A stretch of DNA of 64,000 nt, taken from DATFVJ01 sp963851085 (lineage in GTDB: Bacteria; Actinomycetota; Actinomycetes; Streptosporangiales; Streptosporangiaceae). Position numbers and translations under genes: made by a program. The notes beneath the pieces were generated by a model, which saw nothing but the letters and a program-made list of their open reading frames with translations, ran no database searches and was not told where the DNA came from. The stretch is from assembly GCA_963851085.1 (NCBI GenBank), contig CAWKNX010000001.1:124001-188000 (forward strand), written 5' to 3'. This document shows, piece after piece, positions 25,547-33,562 of the stretch. Position 1 is the stretch's first letter. Each line of letters opens with the position of its first letter.

Positions 25547-25891
25547 TTAGGAGCGCGGTTGGGGGTCCGGGCCGCCGGGGTCTGTGTCCCCCCGGGCAGG
25601 CAGCGTGAACTGGACCCGGGCGCGCGTGCTGACGATGGGAGCGACGTATTTGTCGACCACGGCGCGGTGGGCGGGATGATCACGATAGACGACGTAGCCG
25701 GCCGGGTCGTCGAAGTCGGCCACGACAGCGAAGTCGTAGTTCCCCTCGCTGAGCCCGGCGTCCGGGCCCACCGCGTAGCCGCGCAACCCGGGGATCAGGC
25801 CGGGTAGCTTGCGCAACTCGGCCGCGACCGTCTCCTGCTGCTCCAAGGTGGCTTCGGGAGTCCAGGTGAACAGCACCACGTGACGGAGCAT
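25547..25891 (-). CDS. Dabb (stress-responsive alpha/beta-barrel) domain protein
   Basis: 114 residues from ATG 25891. The Dabb fold is shown by MLRHVVLFTWTPEATLEQQ, ELRKLPGLIPGLRGYAVGPD, NYDFAVVADFDDPAGYVVYR and DHPAHRAVVDKYVAPI. Members are dimeric ferredoxin-like barrels; some bacterial ones act in small-molecule degradation, but most have no known reaction. The last ~20 residues (after VQFTLPA) are Pro/Asp-rich and fall in repeat-derived DNA, so the C-terminus may have been extended by repeat sequence. Confidence 0.85.
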   Translation of the reverse strand: MLRHVVLFTWTPEATLEQQETVAAELRKLPGLIPGLRGYAVGPDAGLSEGNYDFAVVADFDDPAGYVVYRDHPAHRAVVDKYVAPIVSTRARVQFTLPARGDTDPGGPDPQPRS

Positions 25892-25976
25892 GGACGGGTC
25901 TCCTCTTCGGCTCAGGGCCGCGCCCCGCGCGGCATCCGCGGCCCCGGTATCAGCGGCCAACGGTATCAGCGGATCG

Positions 25977-26744
25977 CTAGAGGCCCAGTTCGCCGAGTTC
26001 CTTGTGCAGGTCCGCCCGCGGGTTGTCCGCGGCGACGGGCAGCGGCCGGGTGCCGCCGCCAGCGCCTGTGCCCGTGCTCTTTCCCACGCCCGTGCCTGCT
26101 TCGCGCTTCGGTTTCCGGGTTGTGCTGCCCCTGCGGGTGCGGAATATCCAGCCTGAGGCCACGCCGCCGATGAGCCCACCCAGGTGGGCGAGCCAGCTGA
26201 CATTCGGCGTGCCAGGAATGGCCACGGTCAGCAGGTACGCAAACGACAGTCCCATGATGATGGCCACGAGCGCATCGATGAGGTTCCGGTCGATGAGGCC
26301 GCGGGCGAGGACGTAACCGAAGTAGCCGAAGACAAGACCGCTCGCGCCGACGCCGAGCGTGTGCTGGCTCTGGAAGAACCAGGCAGCGAGGCCGCTGGTG
26401 ATGATGACGAGCACAGTCACGCCGACGAATTTCCATACGCCGCGATACGCGGCGAGAAAACCGAAGATGAACAGCGGGCCCGAGTTGGCCTCGATGTGGC
26501 TCCAGGAAAAGTGCAGGAACGGTGCGATGAAGATGTCCGGCAGCCTGACCACATCGCGCGGGATGATCCCGTAGCTCGCGTCGAGCCCGTAGTGGTCGGC
26601 CCAGTTCGCTATCTGCAAAGCCCAGATGACCGCGATGAAGCCGACCATCACAAAGAACGCCTTCCGCGCCTCAGCAATCATCAGCTCGGCACGGTCAGGA
26701 GGAGCGGATCCGCCGGAGGCGCCGGCTCCCAGCTGATTGGCCAC
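25977..26744 (-). CDS. Rhomboid-family intramembrane serine protease
   Basis: 255 residues from GTG 26744 (AGGGAG 7 nt upstream). About six membrane helices carry the rhomboid features: HFSWSHIEANS in loop/helix 2, the nucleophile Ser in GVGASGLVFGYFG, and the catalytic His in SWLAHLGGLIGG. The tail after ~200 is Lys/Arg/Gly-rich and cytoplasmic. The substrate is unknown. It lies 103 bp downstream of the histidine-kinase-like fragment gene on the same strand. Confidence 0.92.
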   Translation of the reverse strand: MANQLGAGASGGSAPPDRAELMIAEARKAFFVMVGFIAVIWALQIANWADHYGLDASYGIIPRDVVRLPDIFIAPFLHFSWSHIEANSGPLFIFGFLAAYRGVWKFVGVTVLVIITSGLAAWFFQSQHTLGVGASGLVFGYFGYVLARGLIDRNLIDALVAIIMGLSFAYLLTVAIPGTPNVSWLAHLGGLIGGVASGWIFRTRRGSTTRKPKREAGTGVGKSTGTGAGGGTRPLPVAADNPRADLHKELGELGL

Positions 26745-26847
26745 GGTCAGCTCCCTGCAGACGCCCGTATCGGTCCCTTTGCTCCGCACGATACCCGCGG
26801 CGCGGTACCCGTTCGATGCCCGCCCGGCGGTGTGTGGGACCCGCGTG

Positions 26848-27225
26848 TCAGCCGGCGGTGTTTCCGCCGGTCGCCCGGGTCGGCGGGGCCATTCCGGGTA
26901 GTGACCCGCGCTCCAGGGCGAACACGACCGACCGGATGGTCTTGACGGTCTGGTCAAGGTCGGCGATCGCCTCGTCCACGCGCCGGCCCGCTTCGTTCTG
27001 CCCGATCATCGCCAGTGCACCGCTGAGTTTCAGGCTCACCGCGAACAAGCGGCGGATCACGAGGTCGTGGAGGTCACGGCCGATCCTCGCCCGGTCCTCC
27101 GCGAGCAGCCGCTCCGGATCGTGAGCGTGGTCCTGAGCCTCGGCGCGGTGTCCAACTGCGGCAGGCGGCTCTCGCTCTTCCAGCCAGCCGCGACCTGCAG
27201 CGGACTCTTGCTCTGGACACGGCAT
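26848..27225 (-). CDS. Stand-alone HisKA_3-type dimerisation/phosphoacceptor domain protein
   Basis: 125 residues with a strong AGGAGGGAG ribosome site before ATG 27225. Residues ~40-105 are the DHp four-helix hairpin of NarL-type sensor kinases: AEDRARIGRDLHDLVIRRLF (His of DLHD is the phosphoacceptor), then KLSGAL and DLDQTVKTIRSVVFALE. Right after this the protein ends; there is no ATP-binding HATPase domain in any frame downstream. It is either a truncated kinase or a small protein that dimerises with, or is phosphorylated by, a complete kinase. The good ribosome site argues it is still made. Confidence 0.65.
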   Translation of the reverse strand: MPCPEQESAAGRGWLEEREPPAAVGHRAEAQDHAHDPERLLAEDRARIGRDLHDLVIRRLFAVSLKLSGALAMIGQNEAGRRVDEAIADLDQTVKTIRSVVFALERGSLPGMAPPTRATGGNTAG

Positions 27226-27565
27226 ATCATCTCCCTCCTGTCCGGTTCGGGACCTTTGCCCCTGTTGTGCTGGGCCGTTGGTCCCACCGTGTCCGTGCCC
27301 ACCCGCCGGCGCGCCAAATCATGCCCATACGCGCAGGCTGTGAAGCTCGTCCGCGCGCCATCCGGTGCCAGTTAGGCCCCGGTTTACCGGTTTACCGGCC
27401 TTGGCACCCCACCCGCCGCGGGGGATTCGGCCGCCGTATTCCTTGAACGGACCGGGTAATCGCACGATCATCAAACCGGTAGTCGCACGATCATGAATGG
27501 GACGGCGGCGCGCAAGCGTACGTGCGTCCGTCAGGACCAGGCGAGCTAGCGTGCGGGCAGGACCA
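27226..27565. other. Intergenic with small duplications
   Basis: No gene. TCGCACGATCAT occurs twice (27459-, 27481-), echoing half of the hairpin repeat. TCAGGACCAGGCGAG occurs at 27533 and again at 27568, where it encodes the last residues and stop of the E2 gene. Confidence 0.55.
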
Positions 27566-29242
27566 TCAGGACCAGGCGAGTATCCGCAGCGGGTCTTCGA
27601 GCATCGCGCCCAGATCGCGCAGGACGGCCGAACCGATATCGCCGTCCACGATCCGGTGATCGAAGGAGAGCGCGAGCGTGCAGACCTTGCGGATAGCTAG
27701 TTCGCCCTCGTGCACCCACGGCATGTCCCTGATCTGGCCGAATGCCAGAATGGCCGCCTCGCCGGGGGTGAGGATCGGGGTACCGGAATCGACGCCGAAG
27801 ATGCCGACATTGGTGATCGTTATCGTGCCACCCTGAAGGTCGGCCGGAGTTGTCTTGCCGGCCCGCGCGGTCTCGGCGAGCCCACTGATGGCGCGCGCGA
27901 GCGCGGGCAACGGCAGCGCGTGCGCGTCCTTGACGTTCGGGACGATGAGGCCACGGTTGGTGGCCGCCGCGATGCCAAGGTTCACGTAGCGCTTGACCAC
28001 GATCTCCTGTGCCGCGTTGTCCCAGGAAGAATTGATCATTGGGTTGCGTGCGACGGCGAGCAGCAGGGCCTTGGCCGCAAATAGCAGCGGGGACACCCGC
28101 ACGCCTGCGAACTCGGGCAGGTCGCGTACGCGCCGCACCGCCTCCATGGTCGCGGTCGCGTCGACCTGCAGGAACTCGGTGACATGCGGGGCCGTGAACG
28201 CGCTCGCCGTCACCGCGGCTGCCGTGTGCTTGCGCACGCCACGGACCGCGATCCGCTCCTCGCGTGGCCCGGCTTCCGCAGGGCCGAGGGTGCCGGGTGC
28301 GCCGATTGCGCCGATGGCGTCGTCCGCCGTGCCAGCCGCGTCAGCGGCTCCCTGCACGTCCGCGCGAGTGATGGAACCGCCCGGGCCGGTTCCAGCGACG
28401 GTGCCCAGATCAACCCCGAGTTCCCTGGCCAGCTTCCGGACCGGGGGCTTCGCGAGAACCGCCACCCTGCCCGGCCGCTCGGCTCCCGTGACCGCTGAGG
28501 AGCTGGCAACGGCTGGTGCGGCCGCGAGAGCTGCCGGCGGAGCTGGTATAGGTGCTTGCGAGGTTGATGCGGCCGGCGGTGGCGCGGCGAGGCCGGAGGT
28601 GGTTGCCCTTGCCCTGCGCGGCCTGCGCGTCGTGCTGCCCAGCTTGATCCCGTACCCGACAAGCACAGGCTGCCGCGCTTGCCGTGGCGCTGGGCTGCCG
28701 TGCAGGCCCGGCTCGACCGCACCCTCGGCCGGCGGTGAGGGTATCAGCTCGTGGACCGACACGAGCGGCGGACCGCCATCCTCTCGCGCCGTGCCGATCT
28801 GCGCGGGCACGCCGCCGCCGGGCGTCACGCCGCCGGGCGTCACGCCGCCCCGCGTCACACCGCTGCCAGTCGGCACCCCGATGTCACGCTGCACCCCGGC
28901 CCCGGCGTCCCCAGAAGTCGCAGAACCTGGCCCGCCTGGCGCGGCCTGCGGCAGCCGTCCGGGACCAGCTTCCGGGCCGTCCGGCTGACCCGCGCCGCCG
29001 GAAACGTCGACCGAGATGATCGGCGTTCCCACGTCCACGGTCTCGCCTTCACTGACGAGCAGGCCCGCCACCACCCCATCGAACGGGCAGGGCAGTTCCA
29101 CCATGGCCTTCGCGGTCTCGATCTCGACGATGGTCTGGTTCACGGTGACCTTGTCACCCGGCTGGACATGCCACTTCACGATGTCCGCTTCGGTCAGGCC
29201 CTCACCGACGTCTGGCAGCTTGAACTGCTTCAGCGAAGTCAT
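27566..29242 (-). CDS. bkdC: 2-oxoacid dehydrogenase complex E2 (dihydrolipoamide acyltransferase), branched-chain type
   Basis: The acyl-transfer core of the complex. Residues 1-80 form one lipoyl domain (PDVGEGLTEADIVKW; lipoylated Lys45 in ETAKAMVEL). A Pro/Gly/Ala linker follows with short GGVTPGG repeats. The peripheral subunit-binding domain is KPPVRKLARELGVDLGTVAG with GTGPGGSITRADVQ. The catalytic domain ends in SFDHRIVDGD with the active-site His and Asp. Its start lies 15 nt after the E1-beta stop, so it is the third gene of an operon with E1. Branched-chain rather than pyruvate specificity is inferred from E1 type and the operon. No E3 gene is nearby. Confidence 0.9.
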   Translation of the reverse strand: MTSLKQFKLPDVGEGLTEADIVKWHVQPGDKVTVNQTIVEIETAKAMVELPCPFDGVVAGLLVSEGETVDVGTPIISVDVSGGAGQPDGPEAGPGRLPQAAPGGPGSATSGDAGAGVQRDIGVPTGSGVTRGGVTPGGVTPGGGVPAQIGTAREDGGPPLVSVHELIPSPPAEGAVEPGLHGSPAPRQARQPVLVGYGIKLGSTTRRPRRARATTSGLAAPPPAASTSQAPIPAPPAALAAAPAVASSSAVTGAERPGRVAVLAKPPVRKLARELGVDLGTVAGTGPGGSITRADVQGAADAAGTADDAIGAIGAPGTLGPAEAGPREERIAVRGVRKHTAAAVTASAFTAPHVTEFLQVDATATMEAVRRVRDLPEFAGVRVSPLLFAAKALLLAVARNPMINSSWDNAAQEIVVKRYVNLGIAAATNRGLIVPNVKDAHALPLPALARAISGLAETARAGKTTPADLQGGTITITNVGIFGVDSGTPILTPGEAAILAFGQIRDMPWVHEGELAIRKVCTLALSFDHRIVDGDIGSAVLRDLGAMLEDPLRILAWS

Positions 29243-29257
29243 TGAGGTGCAACCCTC

Positions 29258-30241
29258 TCAGTAGCCGAACGTGCGGTCGACGCCGTCAAGGATCCGGTCC
29301 AGGTCGGGCAGGAAGTGATCCTCGAGCCGGGACGGCGGGTACGGCGTCGAGAAGCCGCCGACGCGCAGTACGGGCGCCTCCAGGTGGTAGAAGCACTGCT
29401 CGGTGACCCGCGCCGCGATCTCCGCGCCGAGCCCGCAGAAGACAGCGGCCTCGTGCACGACCACACACCGGCCGGTCCGCCTGACCGACTCGCATACCGT
29501 GTCCAGGTCGAAGGGCGAGAGCGAGCGCAGGTCGATCACCTCGACGCTGCGGCCGTCGTCGCGTGCGGCTGCCGCAGCCCTGACGCTCGTCTTGACCGTC
29601 GGCCCGTAGGCGAGCAGGGTGACGTCGGAGCCTGGCACGATGATCTTCGCGTGGCCCAATGGACGCGCCTGCGCCACGTCCTGTGATATGTCGACCTCGC
29701 CCCGATCCCAGTAACGCTGTTTGGGCTCAAAGAAGATCACCGGGTCCTCGCAGGTCACCGCCTGCTGGATCATCATGTACGCGTCGAGAGGTTCGGCGCA
29801 CGCCACCACGCGCAGCCCGGCAGTGTGGGCGAAGTAGGCCTCAGGTGACTCACTGTGGTGCTCGACCGCGCCGATGCCGCCGCCGAACGGGATCCGGATG
29901 ACCACGGGCAGGCTGACGTGGCCGAGCGAGCGGAGGCGCATCCTCGCCAGCTGGCTCACGATCTGGTCGAATGCGGGGAAGACGAATCCGTCGAACTGGA
30001 TCTCGCACACCGGACGGTAGCCGCGCAGCGCCAGGCCGATCGCGGTGCCGACAATGCCCGATTCCGCGAGCGGTGTGTCGATGACCCGGCTTTCACCGAA
30101 GTCCTTCTGCAGCCCGTCGGTGACGCGGAACACGCCGCCGAGCTTGCCGACGTCCTCGCCCATGATGAGGACCTTCTGGTCGCGTTCGAGTGCCTTGCGC
30201 AGGCCCTCGTTGAGCGCCTTGGCCAGCGTCAGCGTGGTCAT
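29258..30241 (-). CDS. bkdB: 2-oxoacid dehydrogenase E1 component, beta subunit
   Basis: 327 residues from ATG 30241, whose ATGA overlaps the E1-alpha stop. Family landmarks are LNEGLRKALERDQKVLIMGE, DVGKLGGVFRVTDGL, DTPLAESGIVGTAIGLAL, VCEIQFDGFVFPAFDQIVSQ and EHHSESPEAYFAHTAGLRVV, with the C-terminal FSTPYPPSRLEDHFLPD. With E1-alpha it forms the alpha2beta2 thiamine-diphosphate enzyme that decarboxylates the 2-oxoacid and acylates the E2 lipoyl group. Confidence 0.93.
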   Translation of the reverse strand: MTTLTLAKALNEGLRKALERDQKVLIMGEDVGKLGGVFRVTDGLQKDFGESRVIDTPLAESGIVGTAIGLALRGYRPVCEIQFDGFVFPAFDQIVSQLARMRLRSLGHVSLPVVIRIPFGGGIGAVEHHSESPEAYFAHTAGLRVVACAEPLDAYMMIQQAVTCEDPVIFFEPKQRYWDRGEVDISQDVAQARPLGHAKIIVPGSDVTLLAYGPTVKTSVRAAAAARDDGRSVEVIDLRSLSPFDLDTVCESVRRTGRCVVVHEAAVFCGLGAEIAARVTEQCFYHLEAPVLRVGGFSTPYPPSRLEDHFLPDLDRILDGVDRTFGY

Positions 30242-31395
30242 CGCGCGTCCTCCTCGTCGGCGAACGAGCTCAGGTAGGCGATGAACTGCTCGCGCTCGCC
30301 GTCCACAAGTGTGTGCGGCCCGGCGTAGACGTTCTCGAATATCTGCGCGGGCCTGGGGTCCGGCATCGACACACACCCCTGCCTGACCTGCGCGCCGAGT
30401 TCGGCGGACTCCTTCTCGACGCCCTCGAAGAACGAGGCGTCCGCCAGGTCGCTGCGCACGAGGTATGCCTTGACCCGCTCGATCGGATCCTTCAGCTTCC
30501 ACGCCTCGAGTTCGGCGGCCAGCCGGTAGCGGGTGGGGTCGTCGGAGGTCGTGTGCGCCCCCATCCGGTAGGTGTAGGCCTCGATCAGCGTCGGCCCCTG
30601 CCCTTCCCTCGCCGCCTGCATCGCGGCGCGGGTGACCGCCAGGCACGCGAGAACATCGTTGCCGTCCACCCGGATCCCGGGGAAGCCGAAACCGCGGGCC
30701 CGCTGGTAGAGCGGGATACGGCTCTGCTTTTCGAGGGGCTCGGAGATGGCCCACTGGTTGTTCTGGCAGAAGAAGACGACCGGGGCATTGAACACCGATG
30801 CCCAGATGAACGCCTCATTCACATCGCCCTGGCTGGTGGCGCCGTCGCCGAAGTAGACGATCGTGGCCGCGCCGTCCTCACCCGTGTCGCCGTCGCGCTG
30901 GATGCCCATGGCATAGCCGGTCGCGTGCAGGGTCTGGCTGCCGATGACGATCGAGTAGAGATGGAAATTGTGCTCGGCCGGATCCCAGCCGCCGTGGCTG
31001 ACTCCGCGGAAGAGCTCGAACAGCTTCATCGGGTCCAGGCCACGGCACCAGGCGACGCCGTGCTCGCGGTAGGTCGGGAAGACCATGTCCCTGGGGCTGA
31101 GCGCGCGGCCGGAGCCGACCTGTGCGGCTTCCTGGCCGAGCAGCGACGCCCAGATGCCGAGCTCACCCTGGCGCTGCAGGGCGACCGCCTCGGCGTCGAT
31201 CCTGCGTACAAGGACAAGGTCACGGTAGAGCCCGCGAATCTCGTCCGCGGAGAGCTCGAGGGGGTATCTCGGGTGTTCGACCCGTTCGCCTTCTGGCGTC
31301 AGGAGCTGCACGAGCTCCTGGGGGGCGCCTGTCAGCCCATCGACGCCGGCAGGGTTGGGTGCGGCGGCGGCCGCACCGTCCACATCGACGGTCAC
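30238..31395 (-). CDS. bkdA: 2-oxoacid dehydrogenase E1 component, alpha subunit
   Basis: 385 residues. The thiamine-diphosphate/Mg2+ motif is GDGATSQGD, followed about 30 residues on by FFCQNNQWAIS. Other features are YREHGVAW, HFHLYSIVIGSQTLHATGYA (here HNFHLYS...) and the phosphorylation-loop-like TYRMGAHTTSDDPTRYR. The order alpha-beta-E2 is that of actinomycete bkd/pdh-like operons. Branched-chain oxoacid use is likely given the vdh gene 10 kb away, but a pyruvate or acetoin complex is not excluded. First gene of the operon; divergent from purS. Confidence 0.92.
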   Translation of the reverse strand: MTVDVDGAAAAAPNPAGVDGLTGAPQELVQLLTPEGERVEHPRYPLELSADEIRGLYRDLVLVRRIDAEAVALQRQGELGIWASLLGQEAAQVGSGRALSPRDMVFPTYREHGVAWCRGLDPMKLFELFRGVSHGGWDPAEHNFHLYSIVIGSQTLHATGYAMGIQRDGDTGEDGAATIVYFGDGATSQGDVNEAFIWASVFNAPVVFFCQNNQWAISEPLEKQSRIPLYQRARGFGFPGIRVDGNDVLACLAVTRAAMQAAREGQGPTLIEAYTYRMGAHTTSDDPTRYRLAAELEAWKLKDPIERVKAYLVRSDLADASFFEGVEKESAELGAQVRQGCVSMPDPRPAQIFENVYAGPHTLVDGEREQFIAYLSSFADEEDAR

Positions 31396-31744
31396 GTGCC
31401 ACTCCTCAGCATTGTCGGGGCCGGATCGCGGGATCGCCGCGACTGGCCGGTCGGCCGTTCCGCGCTCCGTTGTGACGTTTCGCGGACTCGGGTTCTGCGG
31501 TGCGGCCCAACCGGGCCACTGACGTCATCGTGACAGATATCCCCGAATCCGGCGCAACCACTCAGGGCGCGCAGCCGCTCGGGGGAGGGCAGGGGCCGGT
31601 GCCGGGCGCCGCCACGGCGTGCTCGCAGTACGCTGCGTGCGGGGCGCAGTCCCTGGTGACGCTGGGTGACCACTGTGTCCACGGTACCCGGCGCGGCGCG
31701 GCGCGGCGGCCGGCCCAGACTGGCGAGACGGACAGGGAGGATAC
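31396..31744. other. Divergent promoter region between bkdA and purS
   Basis: 349 bp without a gene, expected to hold the bkd promoter (minus) and pur promoter (plus). TTGTGACG and GTGACAGATATC words occur, but I cannot define promoter boxes or an operator with confidence. Confidence 0.4.
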
Positions 31745-31987
31745 GTGGCACGCGTGATCGTCGACGTGATGCTCAAGCCGGAGATCCGTGATCCGCAGGG
31801 AGAGGCGATCGCGAGCGCCGCCAGGCGGCTGGGATTCGGCCAGGTCAGCGTCGTCCGGCAGGGCAAGCGATTCGAGGTCGAGATCAGCGGCGCGGCGGAT
31901 GAGGCGGCCCTGGCCGAGATCGGCAAGCTGGCCGGCGAATTGCTCGCCAACCCGGTGATCGAGGAGTTCTCGCTCCGTGCGGAGTGA
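31745..31987 (+). CDS. purS: Phosphoribosylformylglycinamidine synthase subunit PurS
   Basis: The 80-residue small subunit that, with PurQ and PurL, makes FGAM from FGAR. The PurS pattern is VIVDVMLKPEIRDPQGEAIA, ARRLGFGQVSVVRQGKRFEV and ELLANPVIEEF. The GTG start has AGGGAGG 7 nt upstream. purQ is not immediately downstream: an ATP-binding regulatory gene intervenes. Confidence 0.95.
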   Translation: MARVIVDVMLKPEIRDPQGEAIASAARRLGFGQVSVVRQGKRFEVEISGAADEAALAEIGKLAGELLANPVIEEFSLRAE

Positions 31988-32154
31988 TCACCTGCACGGG
32001 CAGTGACCTGTTTTGTGTCCAGAGAGCACTAAAAGTTCGCGATTATCTGCGGCGTGTCTTGGGAAGCCTTTCACAATGTGACGAGGTTGACTGGTGGTAG
32101 CGGAGAATGCTGCGGCGGCCGGTCCCACCGGTGACACTAACTGAGGAGCCGACT

Positions 32155-32823
32155 GTGAACGTCAAGTTCTGCCTCGCCTTCCCGCGCGAGGCAGTCAGCG
32201 TGCCAGTAATGCGGCGCGTCCTCGGGGACACGCTGCGCAACCTCGGAATAGCTGATGAATGCGTCGGCGACATCCTCGTCGCCGTCACAGAAGCCTGCAC
32301 GAACGTGCTCAGGCACGGCGGCACCGCGCGGCGTTACGACGTCGTCGCAAGCGTCGGCGCGAGCGGCTGCCTGGTTGAAGTGGTGGATTCTGGCCAGGGA
32401 TTCGGATCTCGCGCGGCCGTGGCGGGTACGCGCGCCGACAGCCGGCCCGCAGCGCCTGCGGCGCGGTCCCGCCGCACCCCTCGCCCCCAGGACACGGCCG
32501 CCGTAGATGACGCAGCGCATGCGAAGGCTTCAGCGCCGAAGGCTCCAGCGCGCGGCCAGGAACGCGCGGCGCAGCGGCGCGGCGCGCTAGCGACGGCAGC
32601 CCGCCCGTGCGGCCGCTCGCCCCGCCGGCTTGACGACGCCATGATCGCCAGGCTGCCCGAGTCGGGCCGCGGCTTGCAGATCATGCGTGCCATGGTGGAC
32701 GACGTCACCCTGCAAAGTGGTCCTGGCCGTGGCACCGTGGTGTCGATGCGCAAGCGCGTCTCGTGGCGCAGCGACGCGCCGCTGGCGGGGCTGTCGGACC
32801 ACGAGCTGCGCGACACCGGTTGA
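32155..32823 (+). CDS. RsbW/SpoIIAB-like ATP-binding protein (anti-sigma kinase type) with a large insertion
   Basis: A GHKL ATPase of the anti-sigma-factor class. I start at GTG 32155 (GAGGAG 6 nt before). The N-box is VAVTEACTNVLRHG, the G1 box VVDSGQGFG and the G2 region ESGRGLQIMRAMVDD, followed by GRGTVVSMRKRV. Between G1 and G2, where the ATP lid is normally about 15-20 residues, there are ~84 residues of Ala/Arg/Pro-rich sequence. Kinase activity on an anti-anti-sigma protein is the family role; no sigma or anti-anti-sigma gene is adjacent. It lies between purS and purQ, probably co-transcribed. Confidence 0.82.
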   Translation: MNVKFCLAFPREAVSVPVMRRVLGDTLRNLGIADECVGDILVAVTEACTNVLRHGGTARRYDVVASVGASGCLVEVVDSGQGFGSRAAVAGTRADSRPAAPAARSRRTPRPQDTAAVDDAAHAKASAPKAPARGQERAAQRRGALATAARPCGRSPRRLDDAMIARLPESGRGLQIMRAMVDDVTLQSGPGRGTVVSMRKRVSWRSDAPLAGLSDHELRDTG

Positions 32824-32848
32824 GCGTGCGGCCGGTAGCCTTCTGGCT

Positions 32849-33562
32849 GTGCATCTGACGGAGAAAGCACGGTCCGGCGCCAGGGTGGGCATTGTCACAT
32901 TTCCTGGTTCGCTCGACGATGACGACGCTGCGCGGGCGGTGGCCCGCGCGGGCGGCACGCCGGTCAGGCTGTGGCACGCCGAGCGGACCCTGCGCGGGGT
33001 GGATGCCGTGATCCTGCCCGGCGGTTTCTCCTACGGCGACTACCTCCGGTGCGGCGCGATCGCGCGCCTCGCGCCGGTTATGTCCGAACTGGTGCCCGCG
33101 GCCGGTGCGGGCCTGCCGGTGCTGGGCATCTGCAATGGTTTCCAGATACTCTGCGAAGCCCACCTGCTTCCCGGCGCGCTGACCCGCAACGCCGGCCTGC
33201 ATTTCATCAACCGTGATCAGCGGCTGCGTATCGAGAGCACAAGGACCCCGTGGACACACCGGTACGCACCGGGGCAGGAGATCAGTGTCCCGCTGAAGAG
33301 CGGTGAGGGCTGTTATGTGGCCGACACCGCCACGCTGCGGGATCTGACGGACGGTGGCCGCGTCATCGCACGTTACGTCGGCAGCGATCCGAACGGCTCC
33401 GTGGGCGGCATCGCCGGCGTGGCAAGCGCCGACGGAAACGTGGTGGGCCTGATGCCGCACCCCGAGCACGCCATCGACCCGCTCACCGGCCCCGGCCGCG
33501 ATGGCCTCGGGTTCTTCGCCTCCGTGCTCTCCGCTGCCGCCGCGGGGCTGGTGAGCGCGTGA
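32849..33562 (+). CDS. purQ: Phosphoribosylformylglycinamidine synthase subunit PurQ (glutamine amidotransferase)
   Basis: Supplies ammonia from glutamine to PurL. It is a class I amidotransferase with VGIVTFPGSLDD, VILPGGFSYGDYLRCG, the nucleophile Cys in VLGICNGFQIL and His/Glu in LMPHPEHA. I place the start at GTG 32849, 26 nt after the preceding gene. The stop overlaps the purL start (GTGA), indicating translational coupling. At 237 residues it is the usual length. Confidence 0.95.
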   Translation: MHLTEKARSGARVGIVTFPGSLDDDDAARAVARAGGTPVRLWHAERTLRGVDAVILPGGFSYGDYLRCGAIARLAPVMSELVPAAGAGLPVLGICNGFQILCEAHLLPGALTRNAGLHFINRDQRLRIESTRTPWTHRYAPGQEISVPLKSGEGCYVADTATLRDLTDGGRVIARYVGSDPNGSVGGIAGVASADGNVVGLMPHPEHAIDPLTGPGRDGLGFFASVLSAAAAGLVSA

